DNA of 64,000 nt from Dillenia suffruticosa (taxonomy: Eukaryota > Streptophyta > Magnoliopsida > Dilleniales > Dilleniaceae): NCBI GenBank assembly GCA_033439265.1, contig JAVTVX010000026.1:8929001-8993000 (forward strand), given 5' to 3'. A program made the position numbers and the translations under genes. Shown piece by piece: positions 24,455-36,595 of the stretch (its first letter is position 1; every line of letters begins with the position of its first letter). Under the pieces are notes generated by a model that saw only the letters and a program-made list of their open reading frames with translations, ran no database searches and was not told the origin of the DNA.

Positions 24455-25037
24455 CGGGTGTTGTTGTGTGACTTTTTTCCTCCTCTTTGTTTTCTATTCT
24501 CACGTTTTTTTCCTTATCTCTATTTTTTTTTTCTTTCTACTCTCATTTCTTATATATAATAATTTTATTATAATATATAATAATTTTATTATAACGAATA
24601 AAAATATTTTATAATTAAATATATAGATTTTTTAAATTATTAATATATTATAATTTATTGATAATTATAATTTTATAGTTTTGAGATATTGTAATCCATT
24701 TTTAAATTATGGATTAAAAAAATAAAATAAAAATGAAAAAAAATAATAAGATAATAAGATAAAAGAGAAAAGAAGAAATCAAAATATAATATAAACATAT
24801 TTTTTAATTAATTTATTATTTTATTTTAAATTAGTATTTTATTATTTTTTATTTTATTAAAAATTATCATATTTATTATTTTTAATTAATATTATTTTAG
24901 GTTGGTGGTATAAATAAAAAAAGTTATTATATTTATTATTTTAAATTATTATTATATATTATTTTATTATTATTAGAAAAATGTGAAATAAAGATAATAA
25001 ATAATAAAAAAAGAAATTTATATCATAATAATATATT

Positions 25038-25094
25038 TGGCTCGGTGGTTTACAGGTTGCATGTAGGAGTTCGGAGGAGTGCGGAGTTCGAAAT
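25038..25094 (+). promoter_or_regulatory. tRNA-like A/B box pair in CACTA-1, right-pointing
   Basis: TGGCTCGGTGG (25038-25048) and GAGTTCGAAAT (25084-25094), 46 bp apart. It is less perfect than its partner on the left. It points toward the right end through GC-rich sequence at 25100-25240. Confidence 0.4.
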
Positions 25095-25810
25095 TCGAAA
25101 CACGGTGGAGGCAGGAGGCAGAAGGCATTTTCCAGAAATTAAGAGTGCATGCGCGGGGTGCTGGCTCAGGTGGCACGCGCTCGGGCGGGGTGCGGGGTGG
25201 GCAAGGGTGGCGCTCGGGTGACACGTGCCCTCCCTGAACATTTCATTTGACGGAATTTGAAATCAGCGACGGATTTGAATCCGTCGCTGAATTTAGCAAC
25301 GGATTTTTGTGACGGATTCCAAATCCGTCGCTGAATTTAGCGACGGATTTTTTAATTATTATAGATTTTTTTTCCCCTTAATTAGTGACAGATTTTAGCG
25401 ACAAAAATTATCTGTCGCTAAATTTAGCGACGAATTTTAGATTTTCGTCGCTAAATTTAGCAACGGATTTTTTTTATGTTGCTAATTTAGCGACGGATAA
25501 TTTTTCGTCGCTAAAGTTTGTGACGAATTTTAGCGACGAAAAATTATTTGTCACTAAATTTAGCGACGGATTTCAATTTTCGTCGCTAAATTTAGCGACG
25601 GATTTCTAATTTCCGTCGCTAAATTTTTGCGACGCGTTATTAGCGACGAAAAATTTTTCGTCGCTAAATCCGTCGCTAATGTTTTAGCGACGAATTTTTT
25701 TAAAATTTTCGTCGCTAAATTTGTGGCTAAAAGTCTGTTTTTTTGTAGTGAACCCCATATTTTTATACCCAAAAAATATTCCGAAAATTATTGTATAAAT
25801 CCAACCCTAC

Positions 25811-25822
25811 GCTCTGATACCA
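25811..25822 (-). other. copia B primer-binding site
   Basis: On the minus strand TGGTATCAGAGC, the standard complement of initiator tRNA-Met, lies one base inside the 5' LTR. Confidence 0.9.
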
Positions 25823-25823
25823 A

Positions 25824-26259
25824 TGTTGGATTTATATGCACATACACATACGGAAGCGTGTAAAATTTTCGGAATCATAAAAGGTTATGGTTTTTGGGCA
25901 TACCTCAAAAAGTAGATTGCAAATAATCTGGGGAACCGCGAACCTCGATCAATCGACCTCGCAGTCGGGATGATAACCACAAAAGTCGAGCTATCACTGC
26001 AGCACCACGACACCTCAATCGAATCCGGTGACACAAATTCTCTTCGCAGAATTTTTCTCCCTCTCTCTCAATTGTCTCCTCACAATGTTTTGTGCAATGG
26101 TTGTCCTCCCTAGGGTTTTGCCCTAGTTTCCATATATCTCCGTCACCACAAATGGTAGGGAATTCAAATCCCATAAGTTACCATTTGTGCATATGGAAAG
26201 TGGGATATTTCCTTTGTCCAAATATGGAAAGATGCCCCACGTGGGCATTCATTCCTTCA
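25824..26259 (-). repeat. copia B 5' LTR
   Basis: 436 bp, the same ends as the left copy, followed by GGCAC (26260-26264). By eye it differs from 16687-17122 at about six positions. Confidence 0.94.
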
Positions 26260-26264
26260 GGCAC

Positions 26265-27121
26265 AATATCAGCCGGGTGGTCAACAAATTTTGAACATCA
26301 ACTGGCAGAGCCTGATTTTTTGGAGAGGCATTTGAACTTGGAAGTGTGACATTCAGTTATGAAATTTAAATTTAAGTTTTCAGAATTCAAGTCTCATATC
26401 TAACCTTTGAATTGAGATTACAACTTATGGATAATCATAAAGATTTGAAGAGGAACTTCAGCCTACAAATTAGGATCTCACCAAAGAAGTTACTCCAGCA
26501 TTTGTGGAAGTAAATCTGATTTTTACTACAGTTCTTTAGGAGGTAATTATCATACGTACAGCAAGGTTTTCAAAAAAAAAAAAAGCTTCAATATTTTGAT
26601 TTTTTTACAAAATAGAGAGAGATCAATATCCCTGCATCGAAACCCAATTTTCTGAATCTCTTTCTGCTGTCACCTGGAATTACTTTTCTGAACATGTCTT
26701 GGTTTGTTGAGTGATGTATTTGGTAGTGTGTTAGAGTGTTAGTGTGATTATTCCATTTTTGGACGAAGCAATCTTCATGGTATGAAGATCAGAAGTCAAC
26801 AAGTGGATTATATTTTGTAATTCAAGCATCATAGTGGAAACTAGCTTGTTCCTAGATCCTAGCTGGCTGGCTGGAAGAGTGGACATAGGCACAAGGCCGA
26901 ACCACTATAAACAAATTTGTTTTTCTATCCTTACTTTATTTTCCATTGCATGAACATCAATTGATCATAGAATTAATATTAATCTAAGTGGAGTTAGATT
27001 AGAATTTTAAAAAGTCAATTGAAGACAACCAATTCAACCCCCTTCTTGGTTGTCACTGGGACCAACAATGACCATTTGGATCTTTGACGTTGAAACTATT
27101 AGACTTTTTACTAACACACCT
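26265..27121 (-). other. copia A leader, right part, with LTR-like sequence
   Basis: No gene. It resumes the copia A leader after the copia B insertion. The stretch about 26690-27067, read on the minus strand, has features seen near the starts of some plant copia LTRs (TGTTGGTCC, AAGAAGGGGGTTGAATTGG, then GTGGTTCGGCC). It could be a decayed solo LTR or simply leader. I found no convincing TSD. Confidence 0.35.
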
Positions 27122-27133
27122 ACTCTAATACCA
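27122..27133 (-). other. copia A primer-binding site (degenerate)
   Basis: Minus-strand TGGTATTAGAGT differs at two positions from TGGTATCAGAGC. It directly follows TATTCACCCCTCTAGTTGAA, the kind of LTR end seen in several plant copia families. Confidence 0.7.
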
Positions 27134-27135
27134 AT

Positions 27136-28223
27136 TGTTATTCAACTAGAGGGGTGAATAGTTGAATCGATGTATTTTTTTAAAATTTTTATGATTCAGT
27201 TATTTTAAAAAGAGAATGACAATGGTATTTAGTTGTTTAAATAGAAAAATAGGGAACATATAAAACTTTTTATAGTAATTCTATCAAATCTGGTGTACGC
27301 CTACTCCCAAACTCTTCCTGGATTTTTCACTATCAATTTATTAATTTAAACTTGATCGCAGACTCAAGTTGGACATTTACAGTATTTCTTCTCAAACACA
27401 AATTTCCCAACCCTACATAGATTGGTTCTATCTCTGGACCCAAAATAGTGACACACTCTCTGATCTTTTGAACTCTCAGTACAGGTGAGAGAGAAGGGTC
27501 TAAGATGTAAAGGTTAAATTTTCAGATTAGACAGACTTAACTTTTTTCATGTGGTTACGCTCAAGAAGAAAATTAAAGTGAAAAAAATAGTGTATGAATT
27601 TAAAACAAAGTAGATATTTTTGATCAATTAATAACACTTTCTTATTGATCAATTGAGAGATGATTTGGCTACATTTAAACGTTAGACTTTAATAAAAATG
27701 GAAATTAATAGATAAATCAAAAAAGAGAGAACCGTTGTGTTCAAATTAGTTTCGAAATTTTGGTTTCTGATAATTTCAGGTTAACAACCTTAATTAACAC
27801 ATATACCTGAATTCGAAATTTTTGTATTGTAGATTTCATTGATCAAGTTGACATGGTGAGAATTTGGGTCAGCAAAGTTATATTTTAAATTAAATTGGTC
27901 GACATATTCTGATGTGTCAACATGTTTTAATTGGGCATCGACATGCCTAAGTTAGGAACCATTAGGCTTTGTTGACATGTCAGTGATTTTTTGTCAACAT
28001 GAATCTGTTTTGAAATAAATTGATGGACCTGATAATCTAAATTGGTCGATGTGCTTGAGGTGTCAACATGATTGAAATGCAAATCATTGTGTGGTTCATA
28101 AGGAAAAGATAAAGCAGGTCGACAAATTGTCAGATATGTTGACTCTTCTTAATAATTTTTTCTTGATACTTGTCAACAAGTGTAATAGTAGGTTGACATA
28201 TCATTGAAATTGGTGGTCTGACA
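27136..28223 (-). repeat. copia A 5' LTR, proximal part
   Basis: Starts TGTTATTCAACTAGAGG next to the PBS. It carries many GTCGAC/GTCAACATG-like words from about 27840. It is cut at 28223 by the solo LTR insertion and continues at 37102. Confidence 0.6.
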
Positions 28224-29653
28224 TGTAACACCGACACATGGTGTACTGTATATTGTACTCTTCATTATCTCATATATGATTTATTTTCATTTTTACATAG
28301 AGAAAAATAACTCAGAACTTTTTCTGATTTATAATGCTCTTGAAAAATTTTGGCGAGATTGTCGGGAGCTAAAAAAAATTTTTCCCTCCGTACCATTTTA
28401 AAACCTACACGTGCAATTTTGACCCTGATGAAATTACACGTGCTAAATTAACTTAAAAAGTTAATGGAACTTGATTTCAGGCAATTCTTAATCGTTTGCG
28501 AAGAAACGCCTGATACTTAATCGCCGGAGATAAAAATTTATCCTTACCGAACGAAATTTAATTCTACCCGTGCAAAGCTACTAACATTTTGCCAGGAAAC
28601 CTAAATTAAGCTAAATTTATGTTTTATCAAGTTAAACTGCAATTTCATGAAATTGCCAAAATTGCCCGAAATGAAGGGAAATTGACCCTACCGTGCCAAA
28701 ATGTCAACCACACGTGCAAATTTGATGCCGTGAGAAATATATATGCTAAATTCACTTTAAAAGTGAAGGGTCAATGAGCGAAATTGAAATTTAAGCCATA
28801 ACACAAAAATACTCGGTGCTCTAATATTTTTCAACAGAGAAACCCTAATTTTTGGCAGAATTGAAATTTATTTGAGCAAACGGTTCCGTTTCCACCCAAG
28901 ACCTATCACTACATAAAAATAGACTTTTAGCCACAAATTTAGCAACGAAAATTTTAAAAAAATTCATTGCTAAAAACATTAGCGACGGATTTAGTGACGA
29001 AAAATTATTCGTCGCTAATAACGCATCGCAAAAATTTAGCGACGAAAATTAGAAATCCGTCGCTAAATTTAGCGACGAAAATATGAAATCTATCGCTAAA
29101 TTTAGCGACAAATAATTTTTCATCGCTAAAATTCGTCACAAAATTTAGCGATGAAAAATTATCCATCGCTAAATTAGCGACATAAAAAAATCTGTTGCTA
29201 AATTTAGCGATGAAAATCTAAAATTCGTCTCTAAATTTAGTGACAGATAATTTTTGTTGCTAAAATCCATCGCTAATTTAGGGAAAAAAAATATCCGTCA
29301 AAAAGTATCCGTCCCTAATTTAGCGACAAATAAAAAAATCCGTCGCTAAATTCAGCAATGGATTCCAAATCCGTTGCTAATTCCAAATTTGTCGAAATAT
29401 CCAGGGAGCGCACGTGCCGCCCTTGCCCACCTAAGCCAGCACGTCCCTTGCCCACCCGAGCCGGCACGTCCCTTGCCCTCCCTTGCCCACCCGAGCCAGC
29501 ACGTGCCTGGATGGCCCCACCCGCCTGAGCCAACACCAGCCTGCAACCTGCCCTCAAGCCTGAGCCAGTACCCCCACGCAGGTGCTCAAATAGGCGCTCC
29601 AGCATCAACTCTTAATTGCTGAAAAATACCGTTTTGCCTTCTGCCTCCATTGT

Positions 29654-29704
29654 AGTTCGAACTCCGAACTCCTGCACGCACACAACCTGTAAACCACCAA
29701 GCCA
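29654..29704 (-). promoter_or_regulatory. tRNA-like A/B box pair in CACTA-2, left-pointing
   Basis: Minus-strand TGGCTTGGTGG (29704-29694) and GAGTTCGAACT (29664-29654), 40 bp apart. It is the counterpart of 25038-25094 and leads into the GC-rich cassette 29625-29400. Confidence 0.4.
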
Positions 29705-30301
29705 AGGGATATTATGTGATATAAATTTTTTTTTATTATTTATTATCTTTCCTTCATATTTTTCTAATAATAATAAAATAATATATAATAACAATTTAAA
29801 ATAATAAATATAATAACTTTTTTTATTTATACCACCAACCTAAAATAATATTAATTAAAAATAATAAATATGATAATTTTTAATAGAATAAAAAATAATA
29901 AAATACTAATTTAAAATAAAATAATAAATTAATTAAAAAATATATTAATATTATATTTTGATTTCTTCTTTTTTCTTTTATTTTATTATTTTATTATTCT
30001 TTTTCATTTTTATTTTATTTTTTTAATCCATAGTTTAAAAATGGATTACAACATCTCAAAACTATAAAATTATAATTATCAATAAACTGTAATATATTAA
30101 TAATTTAAAAAATTTATATATTTAATCATAAAATATTTTTATTCCTTATAAGAAATTTCAATATAATTATTATATATAAGAAATGAGAATAGAAAGGAAA
30201 AAAAAAACCCAAAAATAAAGATAAGGAAAAAAAAAATGAGAATAGAAAACAAATGAGGAGGAAGAAAGAAAGAAAAAAAAAATTCACACAACACTAAGTG
30301 A

Positions 30302-30354
30302 TGGTGTAGTGGTGATATGTCTTTTGTTCAAATCGAGGTCCAAGGTTCAAATCC
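30302..30354 (+). promoter_or_regulatory. tRNA-like A/B box pair in CACTA-2, right-pointing
   Basis: TGGTGTAGTGG (30302-30312) and GGTTCAAATCC (30344-30354), 42 bp apart. It is the counterpart of 24454-24400 and is followed by the GC-rich cassette 30399-30645. Confidence 0.45.
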
Positions 30355-33300
30355 CTTCAACTCCATTTTATCAAATTTTTTAGTATTAAAACAATGAAGG
30401 GCGCCCAGGCAGGCACGCCCCAGCAGGAGCGGGAGCCCGCGCCTAGCGGGCGCCTACCTAGGTACCCAGGCAGGCACACCCCAGCGGGCGCCCGCACCTG
30501 CTGGGGCGGGCGCCCGCACCTGCTTGCTTGGGTGCCCAGGCAGGCACGCCCCAGCAGGCGCAGGCGCCCACAGGCAGACACACGCGGGCGCCCAGGCAGG
30601 CAGGCAGGCGTCCATGCGTGTTTGCGCCAGTGCCCGCGCAGGCTTGTGGTCCTGACGGATTAATATTTAATTAAAAAATTTATATTATTGAATAAAATAA
30701 TTCAAATAAAATAAAAGTTACCTATACAATAATAAAAAATATTAAATCAAACAATAAAAGAAAAAAATGATAAATTAATTAAAATATAAATAAAATAAAA
30801 TATGTGGTTTTTTTAAGAATTAAATAATATTATTCTTCTAAAAAAATGAAATATAATATAATAAAATAAAATGTAAATTAAAATATTATAAAATAATAAT
30901 ATGATTTGTTAATTTAAATTAATAAAATAAAATAAAAATAAAATAAAATTCTAATTAAAAAAATATAAAATTCAACGACGGATTTTAAAATCCGTCGCTG
31001 AAATTATTAAAATAAAATAAAATTCTAATTAAAAAAAGATTAAATTTAGCGACTGATTTAGAATCTGTTTGCTGAATTAGCCACGGATTTGGAAATCCAT
31101 CGCTAAATTACCAACGGATAAATTTCATCGTTGCTAAATTAATTTTTTAATTTAAAATTATATTAATATTATATTTTATTTAATTATATATAAAAAACTT
31201 AGCGATAGATTGGGATTTTCGTCTAGCGAGGGAAAACAAATCTATCGCTAAATTAATTTTTAACTTAAATATTACATATTAATAAAATAAAAAGAAAAAT
31301 AAAAAAATAAAATTCTATTTAAAAAAGATTAAATTTTGCGACGAATTTTGAATCCGTAACTAAATTTAGCCACGAAATATTATTCGTCGTTATTTAGTGA
31401 CGAAATTTGTAACGAAAAATTTTTTGTCGCCAATTAGCGACGAATTTAGCCACAAAAATTTTTCGTCACTAATTAGCGACGAATTTAGCCACTAAAATTT
31501 TTTCGTCACTAATTAGCGATGAATTTTGTTACGAATGATGTGTTCGTCGCTAATTTAGCCACGACTTCCTTTTCGTTGCAAATTTTGTGGTAAATTAGCG
31601 ACAAAAAAGTTCTTGTCGCTAAATTCGTCGCAAAAGAGCAACGAATTTTTTCCGTCGCAAAAATCCGTGGCTAAAACCGTGCTTTTTTGTAGTGTATATT
31701 TTTGAAATCTACGTGTGAAACGGAGTCCGTAGTGTGAATTTATGTATTTCGAGGTTGAGGTCAAATTTTAATCGATCGAGGATTTCATGCACTCCGAGGG
31801 ACGCTTGGGCTATCAAACGATTTCAGATTAATGTGAGACCAACTCTGTTTGATTCAGTGCGAAAAACTGAACCAAATAGATAAATTTAAATTTCTCGGAT
31901 TTCGGGTCGAATATTGACCCGCCATGCATGACGCGAAAATCGAGGTAGAAATCTTCACGCAAATCTAAGAATGACCTTTTACGAAATTTAGAAAAAAGGG
32001 TTGGAGATAATTAATGACCATGACAAGTGTGCCCATGAGATGGAAGGTTAGGATTCATTTGAAAAGTCAAAGAACAAATATGAGTCACTGATTTTGATTG
32101 TTGGGAGACAAATCAATTAATGAAGCATTAATTGAAGTTTGACTTGTTGGGGCTTGAGGAGGAGAGAGTAGAGAGAGAGAGAATCATCAACAAGCTATAT
32201 TCATTCTCCCAAAACCATGAAGAGCAAAGAGAAACCAAAAACAAAAAAAAAAATAAAAAAAAAAACAGAGAAAGACTTCTTCTCTTCTTCCTCCCTCCAT
32301 AGCCGTGAGCCATTCCTTGAAGGGAGGCTTGAATCCTTCAACCAATCTTCAATATTTTTACATAAATCCATCCCTCTTGAACCCTAGAACAAATGGACAG
32401 CCAAGAGTTCAAGAGTTCAAGAGGAGAGATCCAAGTTTTGCTTCAAGCCCAGCTATCCATCTTCAGATATGAGGTCCTCCATACTCCATAGCATAACATA
32501 TCTTAATTTGGGGTCAAAATGAGGACGTTTGCTTAGGGAACTGGCCGAAATCTGAAGTCAAGGAAGGAAACCAAAAATTCTGAAATCTGGATATTCTGAT
32601 CTGGTTGTAGTTTTTTAGCTACAGCATTTTCTTCACAAGGAAAATTGAGTGAAATTTATACACAAGAAACTAAACATTCAGAGCTTTAAAATGAGATAAG
32701 AATCATTGCATTCTGAGTAGAGATGGATTTTATATGATTTTTCAAAGTTAGGTGTTCTGCACTAATTCCCTGTTCAGTCCTGCATTTTGCACTGATTTCG
32801 GTAGTAACACTGATCTAAGTTCTAAAGCCCCTTCCTGAAAGATTCAGATCTTGGGCTAGTTGAACGAATTGTAGACCCATGTCTTTGCTTTCCAACGAGG
32901 TAAGGATCACGTCAATCCAATCCCTATGTCAAAAGTTACAGCCATTGTATTGAAACCCGTCAGAGGGTTATCCATTTTCTAACACTAAAAATATTAGCAT
33001 TGTACGACCCTCTTCCAGCCTTTGTTTGCAAAATCTCAAAGATGAAAAGTTGTAGATCACCCTCTTATCCACCTACGGTGAATATTGCAGCCAATTCGGC
33101 CAAGGGAATCAAGAGTTATACAAAAGCTCCCAAAACTGTGCAGAAACAATTCTGTTTCTCTACCAAAACTGAACAGAGATTTTGGTGGTCAATTCTGACC
33201 CCTTCTAGGCATAATTGGAAGAAACCCAAAACATGCAAAATGTAAGGTTATGTGTCATCTAGGTACTGTAATAAGTTCAGGTAATTTGGAGTTATGTGTT

Positions 33301-34924
33301 AAACGTTGTGATGGTTGTGCTAAAAATTGGTCAGAACAGACTTCTAAAATATAATATGGGAAAAATGTTGCTATTTCAGGGACTTGCACTAGGAATCTGA
33401 GAACGTGCCCAACTAAGAAGTTGTAGCCTTGTGTCTTGACTACGACATAGTCAACAATCAAAGTCTTTGCATGAATAGATTGTGAGATAGGGGAAATTTA
33501 CTAAAATAGTACAAAATAGAGAGTGAGATTTAGATTGGTTTGAAAATGTGAACTTTAAGAAATCTTTCACCGAGATTTTGGAGATAAGTTCAACACGAAA
33601 AGTGTGTGTTTTTTATGTGAGTCAACCATAGAAATAGAAATTTCCCAATTCTGACCCTAGTTGAGGAACGTATGGTCAATTCCCTAAAATGGCACAAGAA
33701 TAGAACTTGAAAACTCTAGGTTTGCCTATAACTAGGGTTGCATCACATTTATGTTATTATATATGCATCATATGACCTCTTAAGTGACACATATTCTACA
33801 TTGTGCTTATAGAGTTTTGTTAGTGATATTGAGGGGAGCATTTTTTTGTGTGTGCCTCGAGATTCATGCCGAGAGTGGTATACCTTCCCACATACTGTGA
33901 GTGGGATTTATTATATTATGTGTTCAATGTATAACAACATGTTTTAAAACGCTTTTCAATGCAAGCATGAATTATGATCGTGTGTTATGATTATTGGAAT
34001 GGATTTGCGAAATATTTTGTGAATCATTTGAGTATCCACAACATGATTTTATTGTGAAATATGCAACCAAATGATTTGCGAAATGAAAAACGTGCCATTG
34101 CATCGATATGCATATGATTTTTATGAAATCAATTATGAGAAGTGTTTGATATGTTTGATAAATGTTGGCATGATACGTACATTATGATGATATTATGTTA
34201 TCGGCCGAGAGCCTTTATGCATGCCATGATGATATGATTTATGAGATACGTCCATGAGTTGGGTATGCCGTAGCTACGAAGGGCGTTTGTAGAGGCACCC
34301 ATTGTGCCCGGATACGCTTTTGTAGGAGGTATCCCCAAACGTCGTATATGATATTGGGACTCGACACGGTACTAGTTGGGTTGAACCCGGAAGGGGGAAG
34401 ACTAGGTAATGCCCTGGTCTAGCACCTGATGAGGTCCGTCGCCAATGTCGGGGTAGAGAGCATTTTCTAACTTTGCATATAAAAACCCCTGATGCGCCTG
34501 TTATTGGTCGTAGTCAACTTTTGCCAGGAACTAATTTTGGCATGCTCTATACTTGTGTGATTCGGTTGATATGGATGCATATGTATTTGAAATGTATGAA
34601 AAAGAATGATTTATAATGAATTGTACATTGTGCATTGTTTTCATACATTATGCGGAATTGTGGATTTATTGAATCATTTTGACACTCCATTTTTCACCAA
34701 CATGTTGGACACACTTATATATACCCTCTCACTCACTGAGTATTCCCCATAATACTCACTCCTCACTTTCTGTTCCACAGAGATAGCTATAGTGGGACGC
34801 GTTACGACATAGTAGCGCACGAGGTTTTGTTGGAGACATCGAACCTGGGTATGGTGTTAACTATTCTTCTGCAAGATTATGTTTAAAGATATGAGATGAT
34901 ATATATATTTGTATATTTGGCATT

Positions 34925-36595
34925 CACTACAAAAAAACAAGTTTTTAGCCACAAATTTAGCGACGAAAATTTAATAAAAATTTGTCGCTAAAATCACTAG
35001 CGACGAAAAAATTTTCGTCGCTAATAACGCGACGCAAAAATTTAGCAACGAAAAATTAGAAATTCGTCACTAAATTTAGCGACGAATAATTTTTTGTCGC
35101 TAAATCCGTCGCAAATTTAGCGATAAAAAATTATTTGTCACTACAATTTGCGACGAAAATCTAAAATTCGTTGCTAAATTTAGCGACGAATAATTTTTTG
35201 TCGCTAAATCCGTCACAAATTTAGCGACAAAAAATTTTTTGTCGCTACAATTTACGACGAAAATCTAAAACTTGTCGCTAAATTTAGCGACAAAACATTA
35301 TCCGTCGCTAAATTTGGCGACGAAATCTAAAATTCGTCGCTAAATTTAGCGACGGATAATTTTTTGTCTCCAAATTCGTCGCAAATTTAGCGACAAAAAA
35401 TTATCTGTCGCTAATTTAGGGACGAAAAAAATTCGTCGCAAAATCCGTCGCTAAATTAGCAATAAAAAATAATGCACTCCCGCCTGAACCCGAGCCCGCT
35501 CGAGCAAGCATCTGCCCGCACGCCCACCCGAGCCGGCGCCTACACACCCTCCCTCACTTAATTCCTGAAAATTGCCTTTGCTTTGCTCTCACCATGGTTC
35601 GAATCCCTGCGCTTCCATAAACCTTTAAGATCCTGTAACCATCAAGCTAAATGTTAGTATCTGTTATAAGTTTTTTTTTTTTTTTACTTATTATATTTTC
35701 TTCACATTTTTCTAATAATAATAAAACAATATAAAATAACAATTTATTATAAAATAATAAAATATTAGTTTAAAATAAAATAATAAAAGATATAAACAAA
35801 TAATAATACTTTTTTTAAAAAGATAAAGTAAAAATAAAATATAACATATTAATTAAAAATAATAAATGTGATAAATTTTTTTAAATAAAAAATAAAAAAT
35901 ATATATATTAATATTTTATTTTATTTAATTATATTTCAAATTTAGCGACGAATTCTGAAATTTGTCGCAAAATTAGCGACAAATTACAAGTTGTCGCTGA
36001 ATTTGTCGCAAAATTAGCGACGAAATCCGAAATTCATCACTAAATTAATTTATTAAATAATAAATATATATTAATATTTTATTTTATTTAATTATATTTC
36101 AAATTTAGAGACGAATTCCAAAATTTGTTGCAAAATTAGCGACAAATTGGGAATTTGTCACAAAATTAGCAACAAATTATAAGTTGTCGCTGAATTTATC
36201 GCAAAATTAGCGATGAAATCCAAAATTCATCGCTAAATTAATTTATTAAATAATAAATATATATTAATATTTTATTTTATTTAATTATATTTCAAATTTA
36301 GCGACGAATTTCAAAATTTGTTACAAAATTAGCGACAAATTAGGAATTTGTCGCAAAATTAGCGACAAATAAGAATTTGTCGCTAATTTGTGACGAATTA
36401 GGATTTGTGGCGGAATTCGTCGCTAATTTTGCGACAAATTCAAATTCATTGGAAATTGGCGACGAGAATTTTTTCGTTGGAAATTTCGTTGGAAATAGCG
36501 ATGAAAAAATTTTTCGTCGCTAAATTCATTGCAAAATTGCAACAAAAAAAATTTGTCGCTAAATTTCGTCGCAAAAATGACGTTTTTTTGTAGTG
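34925..36595. mobile_element. CACTA-3: shorter non-autonomous CACTA-type transposon of the same family
   Basis: Begins CACTACAAAAAAACAAG, ends GTTTTTTTGTAGTG, with TSD ATT (34922-34924, 36596-36598), 1671 bp. The left end has GCGACG subterminal repeats (34950-35460). A short GC-rich cassette follows (35475-35550), with one left-pointing tRNA-like box pair and an AT-rich part. The right end (35938-36590) contains three diverged direct copies of a block of about 150-170 bp that starts with aaatttagcgacgaatt and ends in a TTTATTTAATTATATTTC run. Confidence 0.9.
35596..35649 (-). promoter_or_regulatory. tRNA-like box pair in CACTA-3
   Basis: Minus-strand TAGCTTGATGG (35649-35639, one departure from the A-box consensus) and GGATTCGAACC (35606-35596), 43 bp apart. 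The second box is the near-palindromic reverse of a perfect B box, so the strand is uncertain. The layout is the same as in CACTA-1 and CACTA-2. Confidence 0.35.

Larger units (their letters stand above)
23388..25750. mobile_element. CACTA-1: non-autonomous CACTA-type DNA transposon
   Basis: Begins CACTACAAAAAAACACGG, ends GTTTTTTTGTAGTG, and is flanked by the 3-bp TSD AAC (23385-23387, 25751-25753). Both ends hold dense subterminal repeats built on TTTAGCGACGAA and its complement, often as perfect small palindromes (23404-24010 and 25262-25740). The interior is AT-rich and non-coding, with two GC-rich cassettes (24275-24390 and 25100-25240), each preceded by a tRNA-like A-box/B-box pair that points outward. 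No transposase is present, so it must be mobilised in trans. It lies in the copia B leader about 60 bp from the primer-binding site. Confidence 0.9.
16687..26259 (-). mobile_element. copia B: near-complete Ty1/copia retrotransposon carrying a nested CACTA
   Basis: The 9573-bp element has 436-bp LTRs (16687-17122 and 25824-26259) and a 5-bp TSD. On the minus strand from right to left it shows 5' LTR, initiator-tRNA-Met-type PBS, a long leader (interrupted by CACTA-1), gag, pol (protease, integrase, RT, RNase H), about 1.1 kb of 3' untranslated sequence, PPT and 3' LTR. The order integrase before RT defines copia. The LTRs differ at only about six positions by eye, so the insertion is recent. 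Without the 2363-bp CACTA the element is about 7.2 kb. Coding damage is limited to one nonsense codon and one gag/pol frameshift. It is far better preserved than copia A and C and belongs to a different copia lineage. Confidence 0.93.
28907..31694. mobile_element. CACTA-2: non-autonomous CACTA-type DNA transposon, inverted copy of the CACTA-1 family
   Basis: Begins CACTACATAAAAATAG, ends GCTTTTTTGTAGTG, with TSD TAT (28904-28906, 31695-31697). It has the same layout as CACTA-1 but in reverse orientation: GCGACG-type subterminal repeats (28930-29390 and 30970-31680), GC-rich cassettes (29400-29625 and 30399-30645), two tRNA-like box pairs pointing outward and an AT-rich core. The stretch 30170-30290 is almost all purine. 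No transposase ORF. Confidence 0.9.

Noticed and set aside
24400..24461. Complete tRNA gene on the minus strand
   Set aside because: Perfect A and B boxes, but no convincing acceptor or anticodon stem. Kept as a promoter-like module only.
26690..27067. Clean solo LTR
   Set aside because: Start-like and GTGGTTCGGCC-like words are present, but no TSD or defined second edge was found, so it is reported only as a possibility within the leader.
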